This document shows, piece after piece, positions 1-5,678 of a stretch of 24,813 nucleotides of DNA. A program made the translations under genes and the position numbers. The DNA is from an uncultured Oscillospiraceae bacterium (GTDB taxonomy: Bacteria; Bacillota; Clostridia; Oscillospirales; Acutalibacteraceae), in the NCBI GenBank assembly GCA_910588935.1, contig CAJUSM010000043.1, positions 1 through 24,813 of the forward strand, in the 5' to 3' direction. The notes beneath the pieces were generated by a model. It saw nothing but the letters and a program-made list of their open reading frames with translations, ran no database searches and was not told the origin of the DNA. Within the stretch, counting starts at the first letter, position 1. Each line of letters opens with the position of its first letter.

Positions 1-2
1 TG

Positions 3-197
3 CGGTTGATTGCATTAAAAGAGGGAGAGGAAAAAGGCCGCGCGGAGGGTCGCGCAGAGGGCCGGGCTGAAGGTGAGCATAGCGCAATGGCGGGATTGGT
101 CAAACGGCTGTTGAAACAGCAGAGGTCTATGGAGGAAATTTCCAACATCTGCGGATTGGATTTGGATGAAATTGAAAAAATCGCGGAGGAAGGCTGA
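3..197 (+). CDS. C-terminal fragment of Rpn/YhgA-like nuclease family protein (partial)
   Basis: Only the last ~64 codons are in the window; the reading frame is open to the left edge, so the gene starts outside. The visible part begins with a charged stretch containing three RAEG tetrapeptides, then an amphipathic helix (MAGLVKRLLKQQ) and a short helix-turn-helix-like tail (SMEEISNICGLDLDEIEKI). This is the usual tail of the Rpn/YhgA family (PD-(D/E)XK recombination-promoting nucleases, often annotated as putative transposases). The nuclease core is not visible, so the family call rests on the tail alone. A TTG at position 6 could be read as a start, but it has no ribosome binding site and the frame continues upstream. 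Confidence 0.6.
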   Translation, partial: RLIALKEGEEKGRAEGRAEGRAEGEHSAMAGLVKRLLKQQRSMEEISNICGLDLDEIEKIAEEG

Positions 198-483
198 GTT
201 AGCTTTTTGCGTGAGACAAGGCTATCAGTGTATTCTATTGTCGTCTATGAAATGGCGTTGCCGGGTGTCTAAGAGAGATTCTTTCTCTTGAAATTAGACA
301 AAGGGGTTCGATTGCATCACTTTTTTGTGAAGAAAAAAGTGGTGCTTTTAAGCATGGTAAAGCCAGCGTGGCGCTGGACCCAATTCGCGCGCCCGCTTTG
401 GTGGACGCGCGCGGTTTTTATGCCCGCGAGCAGGCGGAATCTTGTAAGTACGGTAAGGCGATGTACTTAAGCATATGCTTTAA
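198..483. other. Non-coding stretch with strong hairpins
   Basis: No convincing gene is seen here. It holds a 13-bp hairpin (314-326 with 333-345, one G-T pair) rich in A/T in its upper part and followed by TTTT. A small hairpin CCAGCG/CGCTGG lies at 363-377. A GC-only hairpin (386-392 with 407-413) is followed by GTTTTT and looks terminator-like. Any of these could end the transcript of the Rpn-like gene upstream. Confidence 0.5.
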
Positions 484-527
484 AGCCTGAAAACCTCGGC
501 AAAATGGGGGGGTTCAGGCTTTTTTTG
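484..527 (+). terminator. Rho-independent terminator
   Basis: AGCCTGAA at 484-491 pairs with TTCAGGCT at 513-520 and is followed directly by a run of T (520-527). The inner part can extend by CC/GG. It faces the plus strand, so it would stop transcripts coming from the Rpn-like gene region. Confidence 0.75.
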
Positions 528-773
528 TTAATTTAGGCTGTTCTGTTCATACCTTTTGCTCTCAAAAAGAGCAGCGTGTATGGAGAAGGTCAGGGGAATC
601 GGCATTTGCTCATTTTGGTTCTTTTCCGCCTCATTACCTGGGGCCATAGGTCCTCTAAATCCATAAACTGGGTATTTCCCAGGTACTGATCCAAGGGCTC
701 GAAACATCCTTGGTCTATAATGGATTGAGAATAAGCAAATCTTCCCTTTACCAGGGTCACTGTCTCTAGCCCC

Positions 774-802
774 TTGACTTTTCCCTTGCCCTGTATTACA
801 AT
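774..802 (+). promoter_or_regulatory. Sigma-A promoter of the riboswitch-ribU unit
   Basis: TTGACT (774-779) and TACAAT (797-802) are separated by 17 bases. Transcription would start near 809, about 10 bases before the FMN aptamer, which is where a riboswitch leader should begin. Confidence 0.8.
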
Positions 803-817
803 AGTGCCAGCGAATGG

Positions 818-943
818 TCTTCGGGGCAAGGTGAAATTCCTGGCCGGCAGTATAGTCTGCGAACAGGGGAGGGGCGGTGCCCTTTTCCCTGCCGAACCGG
901 TGAGATTCCGGTACCGACGGTGAGAGTCCGGATGAGAGAAGAC
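818..943 (+). promoter_or_regulatory. FMN riboswitch (RFN element)
   Basis: The conserved RFN blocks are present in order: the closing strand TCTTCGGGGC (819-828), AGGTGAAATTCC (829-840), GGCCGGCAGTATAGTC (842-857), GGTGAGATTCCGGTACCGAC (899-918), GGTGAGAGTCCGGATGAGAG (919-938) and the closing strand AGAAGA. The first and last blocks pair to form P1. FMN-bound RFN elements lower expression of riboflavin synthesis or uptake genes. Here the element lies between a promoter and a hairpin terminator upstream of ribU, so control is expected by transcription termination when FMN is abundant. Confidence 0.95.
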
Positions 944-988
944 TGCGGCAGGTGTTTTTTGCCTGTCGTAGATTGCTTGCCGCAAATT

Positions 989-1021
989 CCCCGGGCGCTT
1001 TGGCGTGCCGGGGCTTTTTTT
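989..1021 (+). terminator. Riboswitch expression-platform terminator
   Basis: CCCCGG (989-994) pairs with CCGGGG (1008-1013), with an inner CGC/GCG pair set (996-998/1003-1005), followed by C and seven T (1015-1021). It lies between the FMN aptamer and the ribU start codon, the position of a regulated intrinsic terminator. A second stem, TGCGGCA (944-950) with TGCCGCA (978-984), lies between aptamer and terminator and may take part in the switch. Confidence 0.85.
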
Positions 1022-1072
1022 GCGGGCCAAACCTCAGGCCACTCGGCAAATATACCGAAAGGGGTCTTTTTT

Positions 1073-1675
1073 ATGAGAGAAGCGGTTGGAGAAAAAAAGG
1101 TAAATGTGCGGAGCCTGGCAGTTACGGCGGTTTTGGGGGCTGTGGCCTCGGCGCTGATGTTTGTGGCTTTCAATGTGCCCGTTATGCCCAGCTTTATTCA
1201 GCTGGACCTTTCCGAGCTCCCGGCGCTGATCGCGGCCTTTAGCCTAGGGCCTGTAAGCGGGGTCTGTGTCTGCCTGATTAAGAACCTGGTGCACCTGCTG
1301 GTTACCACCACTGGGGGCGTAGGGGAGCTGAGCAATTTTTTGCTGGGCAGCGCCTTTGTGCTCCCGGCAGGGCTGATCTATCGGATGCGGAAAAACCGGG
1401 CCGGCGCCTTTTGGGGGGCGCTGCTTGGGGCCGTGGCCATGGCGGTGATCAGCCTGCCGGTAAACTATTTTATCACTTACCCGGTTTACACGGCCTTTTT
1501 GCCCTTAGAGGGGATTATTGCCATGTACCAGGCCATTAACCCCCGGGTGGAAAACCTGCTGCAGGCGCTGATATGGTTTAATATGCCTTTTACCTTTGTA
1601 AAAGGGATGCTGAGCGTGGGGATTACCTTTTTAATCTACAAGCGGATTTCCCCGATTTTAAAGGGAAAGGCCTAA
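1073..1675 (+). CDS. ribU: Riboflavin ECF transporter S component RibU
   Basis: This is a 200-residue hydrophobic protein with five to six predicted membrane segments, the size and pattern of ECF-type substrate-binding (S) components. The motif around LDLSELPALIAAFSLGP (residues ~44-60) followed by LIKNLVHLL and GVGELSNFLLG is typical of RibU. RibU binds riboflavin in the membrane and works with a shared EcfT/EcfA module, which is not in this window. The start at 1073 follows GAAAGGGG; the frame is open further upstream, but that extension would run through the riboswitch and terminator. The FMN riboswitch just upstream independently supports a flavin role. The gene appears to be a single-gene transcript, closed by the terminator at 1742. 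Confidence 0.93.
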   Translation: MREAVGEKKVNVRSLAVTAVLGAVASALMFVAFNVPVMPSFIQLDLSELPALIAAFSLGPVSGVCVCLIKNLVHLLVTTTGGVGELSNFLLGSAFVLPAGLIYRMRKNRAGAFWGALLGAVAMAVISLPVNYFITYPVYTAFLPLEGIIAMYQAINPRVENLLQALIWFNMPFTFVKGMLSVGITFLIYKRISPILKGKA

Positions 1676-1741
1676 CGCCTTGGGCCGCCCGGCATTTTTC
1701 CCCTTTGCTTTCATTGGCGAAGCAATGAGATAAAAGACAGG

Positions 1742-1774
1742 ATGGTGAGAAGAGGGAGCTTCTCGCCATTTTTT
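1742..1774 (+). terminator. Rho-independent terminator of ribU
   Basis: An 11-bp stem, ATGGTGAGAAG (1742-1752) with CTTCTCGCCAT (1759-1769), contains one G-T pair. It has a 6-base loop and is followed by a T run to 1774. It lies 67 bases after the ribU stop. Confidence 0.9.
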
Positions 1775-1797
1775 GTGCCCCCATTTTGCCGCCGCTC

Positions 1798-1826
1798 TTG
1801 TGGGGTTTGCCAGAATGTGGTAAAAT
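1798..1826 (+). promoter_or_regulatory. Likely promoter of the glutaminase gene
   Basis: TTGTGG (1798-1803) and TAAAAT (1821-1826) are separated by 17 bases and lie about 37 bases before the start codon, downstream of the ribU terminator. The -35 box is a moderate match. Confidence 0.6.
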
Positions 1827-1862
1827 AACCATATCAATTCCAGCGGCAGGCAGAAAGGCAGG

Positions 1863-2798
1863 ATGAATATGGAGGAACTGCTGGAGCGCTTATGGGAGGA
1901 ATGCCGTCCCTATACCGGCATAGGCAAAACAGCGGACTATATCCCGGAGCTGGCCAAGCGGGATCCCAAAGACCTAGGGGTGTATGTAATTGGCAGCGAG
2001 GGCAAGCATAGCTGGGCGGGGGACTGCCGGCAGGCCTTTACCCTGCAGAGCGTGGTAAAACCCATCCTGCTGCTTCAGGCCCTTTTAGACAACGGGGCCC
2101 AGGCAGTACAAGCCCGGGTGGGGGTGGAGGCCACCGGAAAGCCCTTTGACGCCATTAACGGGGGAGAACACGCCCTGGATAGCCGGCATATTAACCCCAT
2201 GGTCAATATGGGGGCCATTGTTATGTGCACAATGATCCATGGCGGCACCTACGAGGAGCGGTTCCAGCGGCTGCTGGCGCTTACCGGCCAGCTGACAGGG
2301 GACCCGGAGGTGGGGGTGGACCAGGCGGTCTATCTCTCGGAGAAAAGCCATGGCAGCAAAAACCGGGCCCTGGCCTATTTGCTTAAGTCTTACGGCATTT
2401 TGGAGGATGACGTGGAAGAGGTGCTGGACTGCTATTTTCGCGCCTGCTCTATTCAGGTAGATTGCCGGGGGCTGGCCCATATGGGGGCGGTGCTGGCCAA
2501 CAGGGGCAGGCTGCCAGACTCTAACCAACGGGTTTTCCCCGCGCCCTTGGCCCGGTATGTAAACGCCATTTTAACAACCTGCGGCATGTACGACGGCTCT
2601 GGTGAGTTTGCCATACGGGTGGGAATCCCTGCCAAAAGGGGTGGCCCTTACTTGGCACGGGCTTTCCTTTCCCTAGAAAAGCCATTCATCAATAGAAGAG
2701 CTGGCCGCCAGGGGGAGTTCCCAGCGGCCAGCTCTATTTTTTGTAAAAGAAGCCCAAGGGCTACCGGCTGTTCAGCCGTCCTGCCACAATGGCATTGA
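1863..2798 (+). CDS. glsA: Glutaminase (GlsA family), C-terminal region lost
   Basis: Glutaminase converts L-glutamine to glutamate and ammonia in the cytoplasm. Residues ~1-258 match the serine-dependent glutaminase family: YIPELA near the N-terminus, the QSVVKP motif with catalytic Ser and Lys, NPMVNMGAI, and TTCGMYDGSGEFAIRVGIPAK. In intact family members that last motif leads into a glycine-rich strand (GGGIVAVVP type) and ~45 more residues. Here the sequence instead changes after PAKRG to an unrelated, partly basic tail. The open frame also runs through a perfect terminator hairpin (2697-2735) and overlaps the end of the convergent gene, so its stop codon is not the original one. None of the three frames carries the missing motif, so a deletion is more likely than a simple frameshift. 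The gene may be inactive. The second ATG (1869) is better spaced from AAAGGCAGG than the first. Confidence 0.82.
   Translation: MNMEELLERLWEECRPYTGIGKTADYIPELAKRDPKDLGVYVIGSEGKHSWAGDCRQAFTLQSVVKPILLLQALLDNGAQAVQARVGVEATGKPFDAINGGEHALDSRHINPMVNMGAIVMCTMIHGGTYEERFQRLLALTGQLTGDPEVGVDQAVYLSEKSHGSKNRALAYLLKSYGILEDDVEEVLDCYFRACSIQVDCRGLAHMGAVLANRGRLPDSNQRVFPAPLARYVNAILTTCGMYDGSGEFAIRVGIPAKRGGPYLARAFLSLEKPFINRRAGRQGEFPAASSIFCKRSPRATGCSAVLPQWH
2697..2742 (+). terminator. Rho-independent terminator after the glutaminase region
   Basis: A perfect 12-bp stem, AGAGCTGGCCGC (2697-2708) with GCGGCCAGCTCT (2724-2735), is followed by ATTTTTT. It lies inside the present glutaminase reading frame, which supports loss of the original gene end. 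The reverse orientation lacks a good T run, so it mainly serves the plus strand. Confidence 0.9.
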
Positions 2799-3291
2799 TT
2801 AAGGTATAGACCCCGTCGAACACAAAGCTTAACCCAATAAATGTAACCAAATGGGCCATTACCGAGAAGGGGCGGAACACCATAATCAGGCCCAGCACCC
2901 CCAGCACCAGTGCGGCGGCAAAGGATGCCCACCACCGGTCAAAGCCCAGGGCCTTTAGATCCAGGGCCTCCTTTATAGAGCCCACACTGTCCACCAGGAT
3001 ATATACCCCCAGGGCAAAGGGAATCAGGGAGGCGAGAAATTGGGGGCTGATTAACAGAAAGAGCCCCAGCAGCACCAGGATGATCCCAAAAATCAGGTCA
3101 AAGCGCTGGGGGATAGTTTCCCGGCTGCGCTGGTAAGCGGCCAGCCGCAGCCCGCCCCAGCAAAGGGTGGCCGCTCCAATGGCCATACTGGCCCAGCGCA
3201 GGGCCGAGCCGGGGAAGAGCATGAGAATAACGCCTAGAACAATGTACAGCACAGAGGTGAGTACCAGGCTGCCGCGTATGGTTTTCAGCAT
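2761..3291 (-). CDS. DUF308/HdeD-like membrane protein
   Basis: This is a 176-residue protein with six hydrophobic segments, apparently in three two-helix hairpins: residues ~8-45, ~65-105 and ~125-165. Segments such as FGIILVLLGLFLLISPQF and ALVLGVLGLIMVFRPFS show the repeated 'G-hhh-GL-hhh-P' pattern of the DUF308 (HdeD) family. The family is linked to acid stress in enterobacteria, but its role in Clostridia is unknown. A GTG three codons upstream overlaps the ribosome binding site, so the ATG at 3291, spaced 8 bases from AAGGAG, is chosen. It is the last gene of a three-gene unit, 12 bases after the GNAT stop. Confidence 0.8.
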   Translation of the reverse strand: MLKTIRGSLVLTSVLYIVLGVILMLFPGSALRWASMAIGAATLCWGGLRLAAYQRSRETIPQRFDLIFGIILVLLGLFLLISPQFLASLIPFALGVYILVDSVGSIKEALDLKALGFDRWWASFAAALVLGVLGLIMVFRPFSVMAHLVTFIGLSFVFDGVYTLINAIVAGRLNSR

Positions 3292-3303
3292 AAAAGCCAC
3301 TCC

Positions 3304-3843
3304 TTACAAATATTTAATCATACAGTATTCGTCCGCATAGCTGCCGTCGGGGTATTTTAGGGCCCGGGGCCGGAGTCCTGTTTCCTCAAAACCAAAGCTG
3401 CGATACATGCCCAAGGCCCGCTCGTTCCCGGCAACAACCTCCAGCTCTACCTGCTCCGCGCCATGCTCCCTGCACCAAGCCAGGCAGCTTTCCATCATCT
3501 TACCGCCAATGCCCAGGCCCCAGTACTCCTTTAGCAGAGCAAAGGCCACCCCGGCCCGGTGCCGGAACCGCTCGCCCGAAGAGGGCACTAGGGCCGAGCA
3601 GTTGCCCACCAGCTTGCCCTGGTATTCCGCCACATACCACTGCAGGTTTGGGTTGCTTTCCATAGAGCGGATGCAGGCGGCCTCCCGCTCAACCGTAAAG
3701 CCGCGCTCAAATTCCCCAGGATTCCGGGCCAAAAAGCGGGTTTGGCTGTCTTGCGCAATCATCAGGTGAACAAGCGCGGAGGCATCCTCTGCCGTGGGAA
3801 CACGGATGGTTACGGTTTCGCCGTTTTTCAGTTGGTATACCAT
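3304..3843 (-). CDS. GNAT family N-acetyltransferase
   Basis: This 179-residue protein has the GNAT fold. It begins with a TIRVPTAEDASAL start, followed by a central strand WYVAEYQGKLVGNCSAL. The acetyl-CoA binding motif A is ALLKEYWGLGIGGKMMES (R/Q-x-x-G-x-G/A type), and the closing motif is VVAGNERALGMYRSFGF. It transfers an acetyl group from acetyl-CoA to an unknown amine. Its ATG overlaps the TGA of the upstream phosphorylase gene by one base (TGATG), and GGGAG lies 8 bases upstream, so the two are translationally coupled. The substrate might relate to the phosphorylase, but this cannot be read from sequence. Confidence 0.88.
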   Translation of the reverse strand: MVYQLKNGETVTIRVPTAEDASALVHLMIAQDSQTRFLARNPGEFERGFTVEREAACIRSMESNPNLQWYVAEYQGKLVGNCSALVPSSGERFRHRAGVAFALLKEYWGLGIGGKMMESCLAWCREHGAEQVELEVVAGNERALGMYRSFGFEETGLRPRALKYPDGSYADEYCMIKYL

Positions 3844-4619
3844 CAAATCATCTCCCTTTCCTGCCCAGCCCAGCAGGCCAGCTCCGCCGCGATTTCAAAG
3901 TGGGTGGTATCGTGCTGGGTGCCGGCCAGGCTGTTCTCCTCTGCCCGCAGGTCCCATTGGGGGGCGTCTAGCAGGTCGCCGCTGGTGAGAAAGTAGTAAA
4001 GCTCGTAGCCCCTAAAATCGCAGGCCGCCTGGAGAGCCGCGCACTCCATTTCTACAGAAATGCAGCCCGCCGCCTTCCGCGCCTGAAAAGCAGACTCTGT
4101 CTCTCGATAAAAGGCGTCTGTGGTCCAGGTGCCGCCCATTACATAGGGTATGCCCTGGTTTTCCATATAATCCGCCACTGCTCGGGCATTTTTTATATTG
4201 ATCTTGTCCGCGGCTGGGGCGTAGTGGTAAGAAGTTCCCTCGTCCCGCCAAGCCCAGGCGGGAACCATTACCTTGCCATGGGCAATCTCCCGGTTTAGGC
4301 AGCCCGCGCCGCCGAATACCACAAAGCGCCTGGCGCTTATCTGCATAGCCGCCTCCTCCAGCAGGCCTACTGCCGCAGGCGCGCCAATGGTAGTTTTGCA
4401 AAAGGCCAGCCTATGCCCCTGGTACTGGATTTCATAGATCCACAGCGGGCCAGAGGACTGCTCCAGCCGGGCAAATGCCCGGTGAGGATAATGGGCCAGC
4501 ACATACGCCTCTATTACATGAGAAAAGGTGAGAATGCAGGCAGTGCAGCTGAGGGGCCGCTCAGCTGGGCGCGGCTGTATTTTGGCCGGGGAGTGGGGGG
4601 AAAAGCTCTGGGTGATCAT
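3843..4619 (-). CDS. Nucleoside phosphorylase (PNP/UDP phosphorylase superfamily)
   Basis: This 258-residue protein belongs to the phosphorylase superfamily that splits nucleosides with phosphate into base and ribose-1-phosphate. Visible motifs are TTIGAPAAVGLLEEA (residues ~75-89), VVFGGAGCL (phosphate/ribose site), GTWTTDAFYRE, and the signature ISVEMECAALQAACDFRG, where VEME binds ribose, followed by YYFLTSGDLLD. The best fit is the uridine/purine phosphorylase branch; the base preference cannot be assigned. The start at 4619 is chosen because AGGAGG lies 6 bases upstream; the longer frame to 4670 lacks a site. It is the first gene of a unit with a GNAT and a DUF308 protein. Confidence 0.85.
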   Translation of the reverse strand: MITQSFSPHSPAKIQPRPAERPLSCTACILTFSHVIEAYVLAHYPHRAFARLEQSSGPLWIYEIQYQGHRLAFCKTTIGAPAAVGLLEEAAMQISARRFVVFGGAGCLNREIAHGKVMVPAWAWRDEGTSYHYAPAADKINIKNARAVADYMENQGIPYVMGGTWTTDAFYRETESAFQARKAAGCISVEMECAALQAACDFRGYELYYFLTSGDLLDAPQWDLRAEENSLAGTQHDTTHFEIAAELACWAGQEREMI

Positions 4620-4691
4620 AGGGGGCCTCCTAAGAGTTTGTAGGGAATATGGAATGGGGACTTTTATCAACGCGCCGGGAGGAATGGGGGC

Positions 4692-5540
4692 TTAGGAGGC
4701 GGAGTCCTCCCTGGTATAGAGAGGAATGCTGACCTGCACCCCGGCCTTTTCTGCCCAGCCCAGCAAGGTGTTGGTAGCGGAACGGGTAATCTTGGCGTCT
4801 TCCTTGATGGTCTCCACATTCTCTTCCAGGCGGGCTAGGCACAGGTCGATTTGGCCTGTGGACTCTTCAACCTTGTCCAGGCGCAGGTCCACCTGGTCTA
4901 AGCGCTGGTCAACCTTGTCCAGCTGCAGATCCACCTGGTCTAAGCGCTGGTCAACCTTGTCCAGCTGCAGATCCACCTGGTCTAAGCGCTGGTCAACCTT
5001 GTCAAAGCGGAGTTCCATCTCATTGAGCTGTTGGTTAATTTTCGTCTGCCCCTGCTCCAGGCTGCCCAGGCGGCCATTTAGCTCCACCAGGTTTTCCTCA
5101 AATTTGGTCTGGCGTCCGCTCATCTCAGCCAGACCATCCTCGAATCTGGTCTGGCGTCCGCTCATCTCAGCCAAACCTTCTTCAAATCTGGCCTGGCGTC
5201 CGCTCATCTCAGCCAGACCATCCTCAAATCTGGTCTGGCGTTCGCTCATCTCAGCCAGACCATCCTCGAATCTGGTCTGGCGTCCGCTCATCTCAGCCAG
5301 ACCATCCTCAAATCTGGTCTGGCGTTCACTCATCTCAGCCAGGCTTTCCTCAACCTTGGCCTGGCGTCCGCTCATCTCAGCCAAACCTTCTTCAAATCTG
5401 GCCTGGCGTTCGCTCATCTCAGCCAGGCTTTCCTCAACCTTGGCCTGGCGTCCGTTCATTTCAGCCAGGCTTTCCTCAACCCTGACTTGGTGTCCGTTCA
5501 TCTGTGTAAGTAAGGCTAGGATTTGCTCTTCATTTTTCAT
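4692..5540 (-). CDS. Coiled-coil protein built from 14-residue repeats
   Basis: This is a 282-residue, highly charged protein with no recognised enzymatic domain. After 13 N-terminal residues it consists of 17 consecutive 14-residue (two-heptad) units, residues 14-251. Units 1-10 follow M(S/N)(G/E)RQ-x-(K/R)-(F/V)-E-(E/D)-x-L-x-E. Units 11-12 are divergent, 13-15 follow VDQRLDQVDLQLDK, and 16-17 are divergent again. The hydrophobic residues fall at positions 1, 8 and 12 of each unit, as in a long continuous coiled coil. A short tail (TRSATNTLLGWAEKAGVQV) follows. No signal peptide or membrane segment is seen. The start at 5540 has GGGAGG 10 bases upstream. It has its own promoter (5634-5662). 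The role is unknown; a structural rod or scaffold is possible. Confidence 0.8.
   Translation of the reverse strand: MKNEEQILALLTQMNGHQVRVEESLAEMNGRQAKVEESLAEMSERQARFEEGLAEMSGRQAKVEESLAEMSERQTRFEDGLAEMSGRQTRFEDGLAEMSERQTRFEDGLAEMSGRQARFEEGLAEMSGRQTRFEDGLAEMSGRQTKFEENLVELNGRLGSLEQGQTKINQQLNEMELRFDKVDQRLDQVDLQLDKVDQRLDQVDLQLDKVDQRLDQVDLRLDKVEESTGQIDLCLARLEENVETIKEDAKITRSATNTLLGWAEKAGVQVSIPLYTREDSAS
4872..4997 (-). repeat. Three 42-bp tandem coding repeats (VDQRLDQVDLQLDK type)
   Basis: Three units encode residues 182-223 of the same protein. The first two are almost identical in DNA; the third changes one residue (Q to R). They differ in sequence from the 5082-5501 block but share its 42-base period. 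Confidence 0.88.
5082..5501 (-). repeat. Ten 42-bp tandem coding repeats
   Basis: This block encodes residues 14-153 of the coiled-coil protein, ten units of 42 bases. Units alternate between SGRQ and SERQ and between VEESL, FEEGL and FEDGL variants, and several are nearly identical at DNA level, which suggests recent duplication or exchange among units. Confidence 0.9.
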
Positions 5541-5633
5541 GCCTATCGTGCCTCCCTTTTCACGCTTTGGTTTTTTACAATGCCGCTGTGTTCACCCAAG
5601 GGCAGGTCTTATTTGTTGAAGTCTGATAGGTTG

Positions 5634-5662
5634 ATTATAGCATAGGCTGGTCCCTGGGTCAA
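5634..5662 (-). promoter_or_regulatory. Sigma-A promoter of the coiled-coil gene
   Basis: On the minus strand TTGACC (5662-5657) and TATAAT (5639-5634) are separated by 17 bases. It lies about 90 bases upstream of the coiled-coil start and just after the stop of the acyl-CoA synthetase gene. Confidence 0.85.
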
Positions 5663-5678
5663 CGGAATAAGGTAGGCT

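Noticed and set aside
288..470. Open frame of 60 codons on the plus strand
   Set aside because: It has no ribosome binding site, contains several hairpins including a GC-only terminator-like one, and resembles no protein family.
528..1049. Minus-strand open frames opposite the riboswitch and ribU leader
   Set aside because: They lie antisense to a clear FMN riboswitch, promoter and terminator, and show no family motifs or ribosome binding site.
4872..5501. CRISPR-like regular repeats
   Set aside because: The 42-base units are contiguous, have no spacers, and are in frame as a 14-residue coiled-coil repeat.
4726..5619. Long plus-strand open frame opposite the coiled-coil gene
   Set aside because: The repeat structure keeps the antisense frame open; the Ser/Arg-rich translation has no family features, while the minus strand has a promoter, ribosome binding site and heptads.
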